15,998 nucleotides of DNA from Deltaproteobacteria bacterium (GCA_016193385.1 JACPSF010000015.1:1-15998), one strand, 5' to 3'. Positions 7,170-13,789 are shown, counted from the first letter of the stretch. The notes: generated from the sequence alone by a model not told the origin. Made by a program: numbers and translations.

Positions 7170-7316
7170 CTATAGTGACGGAATTAAATAAATTGACATC
7201 AAATCCCCCCTCGTTCTCCTAAATCCCCCTTTCTCCCCCTTTACCAAAGGGGGAGAAAGGGGGATTTGAGGGAGGACAGGGTGATTATGGTAATTTTCTT
7301 TTTTCCTTCACTATAG
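7170..7316. mobile_element. MITE-like element with terminal inverted repeats
   Basis: 147-bp non-coding element. Left end CTATAGTGACGGAA (from 7170) and the reverse complement of the right end CTATAGTGAAGGAA (from 7316) agree over the first 14 bases except one, with weaker similarity continuing to about 28 bp. The ends can be read as TA-TAGTGA...TCACTA-TA, compatible with a TA target duplication as in IS630/Tc1-mariner derivatives. The centre holds a perfect 22-bp hairpin (7221-7242 with 7246-7267). No transposase is encoded, so movement would depend on one elsewhere. Confidence 0.68.
7221..7267. repeat. Perfect 22-bp inverted repeat with 3-nt loop
   Basis: Left arm 7221-7242 (AAATCCCCCTTTCTCCCCC then TTT), loop ACC, right arm 7246-7267 its exact reverse complement. 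C-tract units (AAATCCCCC) also recur just outside at 7201-7209. As RNA this would be an extremely stable stem in either strand. It is the core of the MITE. Confidence 0.95.
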
Positions 7317-7367
7317 CCCAAGGCTACAAAGGACAGCTCTGGAAAAGGGAGATTGCGTGACAGTGAC

Positions 7368-7808
7368 ATGAGCGGATTTCTTGGAACCAACGCACTTCTC
7401 GAAGCGGACATCAATCTGGTTATTCAGCTTTTCATGGGAATTGCCCTGTTGGTAGGAATGATGCTTGCGCGTCGCGGGCGTTATCGTGCTCATGGCATTT
7501 GTCAGGGAAGCGTTATGATGCTCAACCTGGTTATGATCGCTTTGATAATGTTTCCGTCGTTTCGGGAAGGGGTGATCCCCGAGCTGCCCGACAGGTTGCG
7601 CAACCCGTATTATTCCGTTTCTACCGCGCATGCTGCTCTGGGGATTACCGCGCAGTTGTTGGGCTTGTACATCGTCCTTCGAGCAGGCACCAACTTTTTG
7701 CCCCGGGCGCTTTGTTTTCAGAACTACAAGCTGTGGATGCGGACAGAACTCGTGCTTTGGTGGGTCGTCATCGTTTTCGGCGTTGCCACTTATTATCTCT
7801 GGTATTAG
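7368..7808 (+). CDS. Four-TM membrane protein, DUF420-like
   Basis: 146 residues with four clear hydrophobic helices (about 15-33, 46-63, 85-105, 126-144) and short loops. A histidine after the first basic loop (RYRAHGICQG, His42), another entering TM3 (STAHAALG, His88) and a conserved-looking KLWMRTELVLWW before TM4 resemble the layout of DUF420 membrane proteins, which often lie near terminal oxidase assembly genes; no such neighbour is present. The family call is from pattern recognition and may be wrong. Start: ATG 7368 is preferred. A GGGAG at 7347-7351 is 16 nt away; the in-frame TTG at 7353 would be only 1-2 nt from it, so neither is ideal. The gene begins 51 bp beyond the MITE and converges with nusB, whose end is 46 bp away, without an obvious terminator. 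Confidence 0.72.
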   Translation: MSGFLGTNALLEADINLVIQLFMGIALLVGMMLARRGRYRAHGICQGSVMMLNLVMIALIMFPSFREGVIPELPDRLRNPYYSVSTAHAALGITAQLLGLYIVLRAGTNFLPRALCFQNYKLWMRTELVLWWVVIVFGVATYYLWY

Positions 7809-7854
7809 GCTAGATTCATTTTGGACACGGCTTGAAGGCCGCTTGGAAATTTCG

Positions 7855-8271
7855 CTAAAGCTCTTTGACTCCGCCCGTAACCGCAATCTGGTCCAGGACC
7901 CCGTTGATGAAGGTCGCCGAGTCGTCGGAACCGTAGCGCTTGCCGATCTCGATGGCTTCGTCCATGCTCACGTTGAGCGGGATATCCGGGCAGAATAAGA
8001 GCTCGTAGGTGGCGATGCGCAGAATCGTCAGGTCGACTTTCGCCATCCGGCTGAGCTTCCAGTTTTCCGCGCACTGCTCGATGAGCCGGTCGATTTGCTC
8101 TCTGTGAGTGATCACGCCGGAGATCAGACGCCGGGCGAAATCCCGCGCTTTAGCGCTCCCTTCAAAATGACTTAAGAAAAGCTCCCGGGCGGCGGGCGAG
8201 GCCTCCCCGGTCATCTCCATCTGATACAAGGCCTGGAGGGCAAGCTCCCTACCCTTTCGCCTGATCCCCAT
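7855..8271 (-). CDS. nusB: Transcription antitermination factor NusB
   Basis: 138 residues, all-helical RNA-binding protein that with NusE (S10) recognises boxA in rRNA leaders and supports processive antitermination. The N-terminus GIRRKGRELALQALYQME is the arginine-rich RNA-binding motif plus helix 1. The middle ENWKLSRMAKVDLTILRIATYELLF and the end ATFINGVLDQIA (about 119-130) are family signatures. ATG 8271 gives the standard start; a TTG 12 nt upstream has no support. No good Shine-Dalgarno is seen. It is last gene of the rib unit, separated from ribH by about 96 bp filled by a heptamer-repeat array. Coupling of nusB to ribH is common in bacteria. Confidence 0.95.
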   Translation of the reverse strand: MGIRRKGRELALQALYQMEMTGEASPAARELFLSHFEGSAKARDFARRLISGVITHREQIDRLIEQCAENWKLSRMAKVDLTILRIATYELLFCPDIPLNVSMDEAIEIGKRYGSDDSATFINGVLDQIAVTGGVKEL

Positions 8272-8291
8272 AATGAAATACAAGGCTTTTA

Positions 8292-8362
8292 GCTATCAGC
8301 GGTCAGCTTTCAGTAAAGAAAGTTTCAGCTGATAACTGACGGCCGGCTGCTGAATACTGGCT
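8292..8362. repeat. Degenerate heptamer repeat array between ribH and nusB, partly inverted
   Basis: Plus-strand 7-mers GCTATCA, GCGGTCA, GCTTTCA (8292-8312), an A-rich 15-bp interruption, then GCTGATA, ACTGACG, GCCGGCT, GCTGAAT, ACTGGCT (8328-8362). The first block reads as GCTNTCA units and the second as roughly their reverse complements, so TATCAGC (8294-8300) can pair with GCTGATA (8328-8334). It fills almost the whole intergenic gap and ends 5 bp from the ribH stop codon. Confidence 0.65.
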
Positions 8363-8367
8363 TTATT

Positions 8368-8835
8368 TTACGGGATTTCTTTGTTGAGGTTCGCCATCTC
8401 GATGGCCGTCAGGGCCGCCTCGAAGCCCTTATTGCCCATCTTCTCCCCGGCCCGCTCCATCGCCTGCTCGACGGTATTGGTGGTGAGAACGCCAAAAGAG
8501 ATGGGCACGCGGAATTGCAGGATTGCATGCCCGATGCCTCTGGTCACCGCGTCGGAGATGTATTCGAAGTGGGGAGTATCGCCGCGAATTACAGCGCCCA
8601 GACATACCAGAGCATCATACTTCCCCGTGGCGGCCATCTTGTGCGCTAGGAGAGGGATCTCAAAGGCGCCGGGCACGCGCACGATATCGATGTCTTCCTC
8701 TTCCCCGCCGTGAGTCCTTAACGCCTCCAATGCCCCTTCGAGCAGCTTGTCGGTCACGAAGTTGTTGAACCGGCTCACGATGATGCCTATCCGTAACCCC
8801 CGAGCATCCGCCTTCCCTTCGATTACCTTACCCAT
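8368..8835 (-). CDS. ribH: 6,7-dimethyl-8-ribityllumazine synthase
   Basis: 155 residues, the penultimate riboflavin enzyme: condenses 5-amino-6-ribitylamino-uracil with 3,4-dihydroxy-2-butanone 4-phosphate. Family motifs are intact: SRFNNFVTDKLLEGA (21-35), the PGAFEIP loop (55-61), GAVIRGDTPHFEYI (80-93) with the general acid/base His89, FGVLTTNTVEQAM (114-126) and the AGEKMGNKG segment (129-137) with the phosphate-contacting region. Length is standard for icosahedral or pentameric enzymes. The start ATG 8835 has only a weak upstream purine run. It follows ribBA by 55 bp on the same strand. Its butanone-phosphate substrate would come from the RibB half of the neighbouring RibBA, which looks damaged. 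Confidence 0.96.
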   Translation of the reverse strand: MGKVIEGKADARGLRIGIIVSRFNNFVTDKLLEGALEALRTHGGEEEDIDIVRVPGAFEIPLLAHKMAATGKYDALVCLGAVIRGDTPHFEYISDAVTRGIGHAILQFRVPISFGVLTTNTVEQAMERAGEKMGNKGFEAALTAIEMANLNKEIP

Positions 8836-8890
8836 GGCTGCCCGTTTTCAAAGGGCCTGGCTAGCCCGGAAAGATCGGCCTCTATCCTCC

Positions 8891-10114
8891 TCAGCTCCCG
8901 GGTTTGGCCTCGAGCTTGGTCAAAAGATGCCCGAGCTTTTCCTGCTTCGTGCGGAGATAGCCGATGTTCGTCGCATGTGGCATTACTTCAAGGGGAACGC
9001 GCTCCACCACCGTCAGGCCGTACCCCTGCACGCCAACAATTTTGCGCGGGTTGTTGGTCATTAAACGGATCTTTTGGACTCCCAGATCACGCAGGATCTG
9101 GGCCCCGATCCCGTAATCCCTGAGGTCATCCTTAAAGCCTAGCTGGAGATTGGCCTGCACCGTATCCATCCCCTGATCTTGCAGGGCGTAGGCCTTGATC
9201 TTGTTCGTCAATCCTATGCCTCGTCCCTCCTGATGCATGTAGACGAGCACGCCCTTGCCTTCCTGGTCGATCATCTTGAGGGACTGGCGGATCTGCTCCC
9301 CGCAGTCGCAACGCTCCGAGCCAAAGACATCTCCCGTCAGACACTCCGAGTGCATCCGCACCAGCACCGCCTCGTCCCTGCTGATTTCCCCTTTGACCAG
9401 GGCCATATGCTCGAGGGCATCGACGTTGTTGTCATAGACGATGGCCTTATAGATACCCCCATCAATGGTTGGAAAATCCGCTTCCGCGACCCGCCGCACC
9501 AAAGACTCGCTGCGCAGGCGAAACGCGATAAGGTCGGCGATGCAGGCGATTTTAATGTGGTGCTTCTCAGCGAAGCCGTCAAGATAGGGCGTCAGGGCCA
9601 CCGAGCCATCATCCTGTAGGATCTGGCACACGACCCCGGCAGGCTCGTAGCCGGCGAGCCGGGCCAAATCCACGGAGGCTTCAACGTGACCGGAGCGGAC
9701 CAAGACGCCTCCTTTACGGGCCTGAATCGGAAAGACATAGCCCGGGGACATGAGGTCGGCGCGCTTTGTCTCTTTGGCGACCGCCGCCCTGATCGTCTTT
9801 GCGCGGCTGGTCGCGGAGGCGCCCAGGTCTCTCTCGGAGCGCGCGGAGATCGACACGCCGAAAGGGTGGCTCGGCGGAGCGCCACCTTCCTGAACCATAA
9901 GAGGAATGGCTAACTGCCTCATCCTTTCCTCGGTCAGACCCAGACAGACCAGGCCGCGACCGTACAGAAGCATGAAGTTAACCGCCTCCGCGGTGATCGT
10001 CTCGGCAGCGACACAAAGAAAGCCCTCGCTATCAGGGCTATCCTCATCCACTAGGACAATCGTCTTTCCGGCGCGGACATCCTGGATGGCCTCTTCAATG
10101 CTGGAAACCGGCAT
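8891..10114 (-). CDS. ribBA: Bifunctional RibBA: GTP cyclohydrolase II with a divergent DHBP-synthase domain
   Basis: 407 residues, two domains. C-terminal RibA (about 208-380) looks fully competent: zinc ligands Cys258, Cys269 and Cys271 in [17 protein letters not shown], the QEGRGIGL loop (295-302), AYALQDQG (308-315), and the TNNPRK segment (353-358). It opens GTP to the pyrimidine precursor of riboflavin. N-terminal RibB (about 1-200) keeps the overall fold pattern, the metal His in [15 protein letters not shown] (141-155) and the DDGSVA end. The acidic loop, however, reads [10 protein letters not shown] instead of DDEDRENEGD, the TTGxSAADR motif is [16 protein letters not shown] is PGYVFPI, and the conserved Glu of VxCE is Gln164. 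DHBP-synthase activity is therefore doubtful. Start ATG 10114 gives a normal N-terminus; the RBS is weak. It is second in ribE-ribBA-ribH-nusB. Confidence 0.93.
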   Translation of the reverse strand: MPVSSIEEAIQDVRAGKTIVLVDEDSPDSEGFLCVAAETITAEAVNFMLLYGRGLVCLGLTEERMRQLAIPLMVQEGGAPPSHPFGVSISARSERDLGASATSRAKTIRAAVAKETKRADLMSPGYVFPIQARKGGVLVRSGHVEASVDLARLAGYEPAGVVCQILQDDGSVALTPYLDGFAEKHHIKIACIADLIAFRLRSESLVRRVAEADFPTIDGGIYKAIVYDNNVDALEHMALVKGEISRDEAVLVRMHSECLTGDVFGSERCDCGEQIRQSLKMIDQEGKGVLVYMHQEGRGIGLTNKIKAYALQDQGMDTVQANLQLGFKDDLRDYGIGAQILRDLGVQKIRLMTNNPRKIVGVQGYGLTVVERVPLEVMPHATNIGYLRTKQEKLGHLLTKLEAKPGS

Positions 10115-10184
10115 GGTCGTGAGCTTAACGGGGTTAGAATGCTAGAGTCAACTTTAAGGATCCTTGGGGCCAGCCGATGTTAGT

Positions 10185-10775
10185 TCACTTGCTTCCCAAC
10201 AAGCGCTTGACATACTTCCCTATGATATCGACTTCAACGTTGACTCTATCACCAACCCTGCGCTGGCGCAAATTCGTATGTCGGAGAGTATAAGGGATAA
10301 TCGCGGCGGAAAAGCGCCGGTCTGTGCATTCATTGACGGTCAGGCTGATGCCATCCACGGCGACCGAACCCTTGGGGACAACCAGCGGTGCAAGTGGAGC
10401 GGGGACGCGAAACCGGAAGAAAGTGAAATTTCCTCTTTTCTTGATTTCCTCAATCACCGCCACCCCGTCGACGTGGCCGGTGACCAAATGGCCTCCAAGG
10501 CGATCCTGAAGTCGCAGCGATAACTCAAGGTTGACCGCGTCTCGGGGCTTGATCGACCTTAAATTCGTCCGCTTCAGAGTCTCCAGGGAAACCTCGACGG
10601 TAAAGCGACCTTTAGCTTTTGCCACCACGGTCAAGCAGGTCCCGTTCACGGCGACACTCGAACCCAGACCGATCGCTTTCGAAGGAAGGTGAGACTTGAG
10701 GGTAAGAACGCCGGAGCCGCGCTTTAGTTGCCACTCATGAACTCGACCCACGTCCTCGATGATGCCGGTAAACAT
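10185..10775 (-). CDS. ribE: Riboflavin synthase, alpha subunit
   Basis: 196 residues; dismutates two 6,7-dimethyl-8-ribityllumazine molecules into riboflavin. The two tandem lumazine-binding domains are visible: domain 1 from MFTGIIEDVG with VNGTCLTV (43-50), and domain 2 from GGHLVTGHVDG (94-104) with VDGISLTVNEC (140-150) and the IIPYTLRHTNL segment. The frame is open for a further 97 codons upstream, but this lies across the mazF gene and is not riboflavin-synthase sequence; MFTGI is the universal N-terminus, so ATG 10775 is chosen. No clear Shine-Dalgarno and no evident promoter: its start is 22 bp after the MazF stop, so transcription may come through the toxin-antitoxin operon. ribD, the usual partner upstream, is missing. 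Confidence 0.95.
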   Translation of the reverse strand: MFTGIIEDVGRVHEWQLKRGSGVLTLKSHLPSKAIGLGSSVAVNGTCLTVVAKAKGRFTVEVSLETLKRTNLRSIKPRDAVNLELSLRLQDRLGGHLVTGHVDGVAVIEEIKKRGNFTFFRFRVPAPLAPLVVPKGSVAVDGISLTVNECTDRRFSAAIIPYTLRHTNLRQRRVGDRVNVEVDIIGKYVKRLLGSK

Positions 10776-10797
10776 AAATCTTAACAGTTTTCCGGGC

Positions 10798-11160
10798 TCA
10801 CCGAAGACCGAGAGCGACCCGTAGAGTTCTTTCAACGCGATCCATATCGTGGGAAGATAATGAGCCCAGAGTTGTCTTGATGATTTGCTTGTCCACGGCG
10901 AGGAGCTTGGAAATCCTAACCGTACTTGGATGCCGGAGCCCAACAGAGCGCCAGTCGTCAAGCGGACAATCTCCTGGTCCCGGGTGCTGATGGTAGCGCG
11001 GTTGGCTGCTGATCGGACACACGATTGGATCCGGCAGATCCCGGTGGAAGGACTCAACGCTGACAACCAAGGCAGGCCGTGGTTTTACCCCTGAGTGATT
11101 CGAAAATAGAACGTTGACTACAACTACGTGCCCTCGGTTATAGGTAGTTGTAGAGGGCAT
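10798..11160 (-). CDS. MazF/PemK-family toxin (endoribonuclease)
   Basis: 120 residues from ATG 11160. Sequence follows the MazF/PemK pattern: an N-terminal NRGHVVVVNVLFS strand pair, KPRPALVVS (26-34) with the conserved Arg28, a VCPISSQ segment (47-53, T/S-S position of the family), then STVRISKLLAVDKQIIKTTLGSLSSHDM leading to a C-terminal helix. Such proteins cut mRNA at short specific sequences and are neutralised by the cognate antitoxin. The start overlaps the 3' end of the antitoxin gene by 23 nt, and an AAGGTGA Shine-Dalgarno lies within it: a tightly coupled pair. A longer frame to 11202 lies inside the antitoxin and is rejected. Both catalytic positions seem intact, so the toxin could be active. 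It lies directly ahead of ribE. Confidence 0.88.
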   Translation of the reverse strand: MPSTTTYNRGHVVVVNVLFSNHSGVKPRPALVVSVESFHRDLPDPIVCPISSQPRYHQHPGPGDCPLDDWRSVGLRHPSTVRISKLLAVDKQIIKTTLGSLSSHDMDRVERTLRVALGLR

Positions 11161-11365
11161 CGTCTTCACCTTCCCAGGCCTTGCGCAGGCGTTTCTCGGC
11201 AAGCTGTTCCCACGCTAACCCCTCTAAATCCCGCTCCGAGATGGGTTGGATCAGGGCGTAAGGCTTACCGTGATGGGTCACAATAATAGGCTCCCCTTTT
11301 TTCCTTGCCTGCGCCAAGTAGACAGTCAGGCGATTTTTGACCTCCGCAACGCTGACGAATTTCAT
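11138..11365 (-). CDS. Phd/YefM-family antitoxin
   Basis: 75 residues from ATG 11365, preceded by GAGGGGGG about 7 nt upstream. The N-terminal part MKFVSVAEVKNRLTVYLAQA followed by GEPIIVTHHGKPYALI is the Phd/YefM DNA-binding fold signature (xVSxAExxxxLxxxLxxA...xxPIxITxxGKPxAVL). The acidic C-terminal tail (WEGEDDALYNYL) would be the toxin-binding, intrinsically disordered part. The pairing of a Phd/YefM antitoxin with a MazF-fold toxin is a known mixed combination. It is expected to repress its own promoter; an inverted repeat overlapping the -10 is visible. The open frame continues upstream to 11425, but this would start inside the -35 box, so the internal ATG is used. Confidence 0.88.
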   Translation of the reverse strand: MKFVSVAEVKNRLTVYLAQARKKGEPIIVTHHGKPYALIQPISERDLEGLAWEQLAEKRLRKAWEGEDDALYNYL

Positions 11366-11383
11366 GATTTGCCCCCCCTCGAC

Positions 11384-11425
11384 AATTATGGCCATAAGTA
11401 TAGCCATAATTAACGGAGGCGTCAA
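11384..11425 (-). promoter_or_regulatory. Promoter and operator of the toxin-antitoxin operon
   Basis: Minus strand TTGACG (11425-11420), a 17-bp spacer and TATACT (11402-11397): each hexamer matches 5/6. Overlaid is a perfect 9-bp inverted repeat, AATTATGGC (11384-11392) and GCCATAATT (11403-11411), centre spacing 19 bp, flanking the -10. Each half contains a small palindrome (TATGGCCATA and TATAGCCATA). Predicted transcript start about 11390, 25 nt before the antitoxin ATG. The arrangement fits autorepression by the Phd/YefM antitoxin. Confidence 0.75.
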
Positions 11426-11534
11426 AACTGACCCGAACCACGATCACCCATTTGTTCACCCCCCCAACCAAACCGGCCTGCCCCGAGGCTCATCAGTCGA
11501 ATGGAGTAAACTGGTCCCCGAAAGCCAGCCTAGA

Positions 11535-11873
11535 TTAGCTCGTTTCGCTTTCGCGACCTTCTACGCCCAAATCTGTGGCGATTTCGCGGAATTGTTCGAG
11601 GGTGGCTTCGAGGTCTTCGACCCGTCGACGCGGTCCACGGGCTGGCCGTGGGTCCTGGCTCGGGGTCGTCCCGAGCGAAGCGAGTCGAGGGACGACGATT
11701 TCCTGGGCCAAAACGTCAGGATCGGGAAGATTGTCGGACTCTTCGAGGCTCTCGTCTCTGAGCCAGAAGATATCGAGACCGGCCTTGTCGCGGTTGATCA
11801 ATTGTTCGTAATCGTATGTGCGTGAGCGACCGTAAGTGACATCAAGAAAGCCGAGATGTAAAAGTCTGAACAT
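11535..11873 (-). pseudogene. C-terminal remnant of a type I restriction-modification methyltransferase subunit (HsdM) with insertion
   Basis: The frame carries TYDYEQLINRDKAGLDIFWL followed by RDESLEESDNLPDPDVLAQEI and, after an interruption, VEDLEATLEQFREIATDL. This is the familiar C-terminus of N6-adenine methylase subunits of type I systems (LDIxWLRDESLED...PDPxVxAxEIVEDLEAALEQF). The methylase domain itself (SAM motif, NPPF/Y) is absent: an in-frame stop lies a few codons upstream of the first ATG, so only a C-terminal scrap remains. EIV and EDLEA, normally contiguous, are separated by 25 extra codons encoded by a 75-bp palindromic insert (11622-11696). No hsdR or hsdS is present. The remnant ends about 25 bp from an IS-end-like sequence. 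Confidence 0.72.
11622..11696. repeat. 75-bp palindromic insertion element in the hsdM remnant
   Basis: The insert contains two hairpins: CCACGG (11635-11640) with CCGTGG (11646-11651), and GTCGTCCC (11665-11672) with GGGACGAC (11689-11696) around a GAGCGAAGCGAGTC loop. It is bounded by CGAC on both sides (11618-11621 and 11693-11696), a possible 4-bp target duplication. Removing it restores the contiguous EIVEDLEA sequence of HsdM. This resembles a REP-type mobile palindrome. Confidence 0.68.
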
Positions 11874-11897
11874 TTTCCCGTTTTATGATTGAAGGGG

Positions 11898-11915
11898 TTT
11901 TTCTACACCCTCAAC
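11898..11915. mobile_element. IS-end-like sequence (solo end)
   Basis: On the minus strand GTTGAGGGTGTAGAAAAA (11915-11898). It matches the two ends of the small element at 15016-15162 (GAGGCTGTAGAAAAAG and GAGCCTGTAGGAAAAG) over the pattern GAGSSTGTAGRAAAA. No matching partner or transposase was found nearby, so it seems to be the leftover of a decayed or deleted insertion sequence. Confidence 0.5.
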
Positions 11916-11928
11916 GGGGTTCGCGGCT

Positions 11929-11971
11929 GAGCTGAGGGCCGTAGGCCCGTCGGCTCTAGCCGCGGGTTCGG
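11929..11971. repeat. Strong interrupted hairpin downstream of the GMC gene
   Basis: CGCGGCT (11923-11929 region) pairs with AGCCGCG (11967-11973 region), with inner pairs GAGC/GCTC and GGGCC/GGCCC around a 3-nt loop. The sequence is GC-rich and lacks a U-run. It lies about 100 bp beyond the GMC stop on the same strand. It could be a factor-dependent 3' structure or a decayed recombination site; the exact outer limits are uncertain by a few bases. Confidence 0.45.
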
Positions 11972-12075
11972 CCGGCGCAGGCGGCCAACACGCGGCGCGA
12001 AGCTGCGAATCCCGTGAAAAACGACACGTCGAAAATCACATCAAAACAATCATCCGTGCCCCGGTTCATACGAGA

Positions 12076-13605
12076 CTAAACGTTGGAAGCGCGAGACCCT
12101 TTGATCATGTCTGCACCTTTTTCTCCGATCATGATGGCGGGAGCATTGGTAGGGCCAGATGTAATCGTTGGCATGATCGATGCATCAATCACCCGAAGCG
12201 CTTCCACGCCGCGTACGCGAAGACGAGGATCAACCACAGCCCGCGCATCCGTCCCCATCTTGCAGGTGCCTACGGGATGAAAGAGGGTATCACCGGTTTC
12301 GCGGATGTAAGCCTCCACCGCTACATCGCCAACGACAGCTGCAGCCGGTAATGATTCCTCGACAAGAATGCCTTCAAAGGCATGCGTTCGCGCAAGCGCG
12401 CGCGCGATTTTGAGGCCCTCGATCATCAGCGCCAGGTCCGCGCGCTCGGAGTAGTACCTAGCGCGGATGACGGGTGCGGTTGCCGGATTGGGGGATTGCA
12501 ACTGCAACAAGCCGCGGCTCTTCGGTCGCAGTACGACCGATACGATCGAAAACGCTGAGCGCTCCTTGCCATTCTGCGTCTCGACCATCGCCACCGGCAG
12601 GAAATGGAAATAGAGTTCAGGCGCGACGAGTCCGCGTCCCACGCTGCAGAACAGCCCGGCCTCGACGAGATTGCTTGAGGCGTCAACCGGACGATGAGTC
12701 GACGTCCAGCAGCGGAATCTGGCCATAGGATGGTCCTGCAGGTTTTGACCCACACCGGGCAAATCTGCCAATACCGGAATTCCAAGGCTTCGCAAATGAT
12801 CTGCCGGCCCGATGCCGGAAAGCATGAGCAGTTGCGGGGAATTGATCGTGCCTCCGCACAAAACTACCTCACGGCGCGCCGATGCCTCCTCCGCGATTTC
12901 ATTTCGCGCGTAGCGAACCCCTGTGGCGCGCCTGCCCTCAAACACGATACGCGTTGCCTCGGCGTCTGTCATGATGTGCAGGTTTGTCCGCGCGCGCGCC
13001 GGATGCAGGAAAGCCCGGGCAGCACTGGAACGGGTCCTGTCCTTGATGGTGCGCTGGAAAAGCCCTGTTCCATCCTGTCGCGCGCCATTGAAATCGGCAT
13101 TGCGTGTATGACCCAGTTGCGCCGCCGCCTCGACGAATGCGAGCGAGTAGGGATGCGGCGCCTCCGGATCGGTGACATCGAGCAGACCGTTTGCGCCGTG
13201 CCAATTTGACGCTCCGCGAGAGTTGCGTTCGGACTTGAGGAAGTACGGAAGGACCTCATCGTAGCCCCAACCGGGATTGCCCAGGCTCGCCCAGTGATCG
13301 TAATCGCCGCGGTTTCCGCGAACGTACATCATCGCGTTGATTGCGCTGGTGCCGCCCAGGACCTTGCCTCGCGGCCAGTTGATTGATCGTCCATTCAATT
13401 CTGGTTCTGGTGCCGTGACATAGGCCCAATCCAGAGGGGTTTTGAAGAGCTGAACATACGCGCGTGGATCGTCGATCGCGGCAACGTCGTCGCGGGCGCC
13501 CGCTTCGAGCAGCAACACGGAAACGTCCGGGTCCTCCGTCAGACGATTGGCAACGACGCAACCAGACGAACCGGCGCCTATAACAACATAGTCGTATGTA
13601 TTCAC
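12076..13605 (-). CDS. GMC-family FAD-dependent oxidoreductase (choline-dehydrogenase-like)
   Basis: 509 residues from GTG 13605, which has a GGAGGAG ribosome binding site just upstream; an upstream extension to 13656 has none. The N-terminal dinucleotide motif [12 protein letters not shown] (about 4-15) ends with a LLLEAG acidic strand for FAD ribose. GMC signature 1, [19 protein letters not shown], is at about 79-97, and signature 2, [17 protein letters not shown], at about 251-267. The active-site His443 is in [11 protein letters not shown] and Asn487 in [13 protein letters not shown]. Family members oxidise alcohols or aldehydes using FAD; choline/alcohol dehydrogenase-type specificity is suggested by similarity but cannot be fixed. 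No signal peptide, so probably cytoplasmic or peripheral. It is transcribed in the same direction as the MDR gene, 296 bp downstream of it and of an attC-like site. Confidence 0.92.
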   Translation of the reverse strand: MNTYDYVVIGAGSSGCVVANRLTEDPDVSVLLLEAGARDDVAAIDDPRAYVQLFKTPLDWAYVTAPEPELNGRSINWPRGKVLGGTSAINAMMYVRGNRGDYDHWASLGNPGWGYDEVLPYFLKSERNSRGASNWHGANGLLDVTDPEAPHPYSLAFVEAAAQLGHTRNADFNGARQDGTGLFQRTIKDRTRSSAARAFLHPARARTNLHIMTDAEATRIVFEGRRATGVRYARNEIAEEASARREVVLCGGTINSPQLLMLSGIGPADHLRSLGIPVLADLPGVGQNLQDHPMARFRCWTSTHRPVDASSNLVEAGLFCSVGRGLVAPELYFHFLPVAMVETQNGKERSAFSIVSVVLRPKSRGLLQLQSPNPATAPVIRARYYSERADLALMIEGLKIARALARTHAFEGILVEESLPAAAVVGDVAVEAYIRETGDTLFHPVGTCKMGTDARAVVDPRLRVRGVEALRVIDASIMPTITSGPTNAPAIMIGEKGADMIKGSRASNV

Positions 13606-13685
13606 GCGCTCCTCCAAATTGTCTTGAAACGCAGTTCGAAACTGCGCAGACGCCAATGTCTCTTGAACCAGGGCAGTAGCCTTGC

Positions 13686-13714
13686 CATTTATTGGCTGTT
13701 GGCAAAGCTGTCAA
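13686..13714 (-). promoter_or_regulatory. Candidate promoter of the GMC oxidoreductase gene
   Basis: Minus strand TTGACA (13714-13709, perfect -35), 17 bp, TAAATG (13691-13686, weak -10), about 80 bp upstream of the GTG. Upstream at 13770-13789 an inverted repeat TACGGCC-N6-GGCCGTA could be an operator. Both are inferred from sequence only. Confidence 0.42.
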
Positions 13715-13769
13715 TCCGCCACCGGCGTATTCTCCTCCCAATTCTTGCGGCTTCTAAATATGGGTCGCT

Positions 13770-13789
13770 TACGGCCACTCTTGGCCGTA
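13770..13789. repeat. Short inverted repeat, possible operator
   Basis: Perfect 7-bp arms TACGGCC (13770-13776) and GGCCGTA (13783-13789), 6-bp spacer, about 55 bp upstream of the candidate -35 of the GMC gene. No terminator-like T-run follows. A smaller palindrome GAACT-TG-AGTTC lies nearby at 13802-13813. Confidence 0.4.

Noticed and set aside
7311..7886. Minus-strand 191-codon open frame over the membrane-protein gene
   Set aside because: Antisense to a protein with four clear TM helices; its translation is polar, without motifs, and starts inside nusB.
10115..10184. FMN riboswitch or dedicated promoter in the rib operon gaps
   Set aside because: The 70-bp ribE-ribBA gap and the 55-bp ribBA-ribH gap are too short and lack RFN-element sequence; only a small AAGGATCCTT palindrome is seen.
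10776..11066. N-terminal extension of RibE by 97 residues
   Set aside because: The extension is an alternative frame of the mazF gene; riboflavin synthase begins at MFTGI.
11929..11973. Interrupted hairpin after the GMC gene as a second attC site
   Set aside because: It has paired inner segments, but the outer heptamers are poor (GCCGAAC, GTTGAGG), spacers are very unequal, and the closing GTTGAG is better explained as the IS end; reported only as a hairpin.
13256..13741. Minus-strand 161-codon open frame with a GGGAGGAG upstream
   Set aside because: Mostly a shadow of the GMC gene in another frame; the GMC start with its own GGAGGAG is clear.
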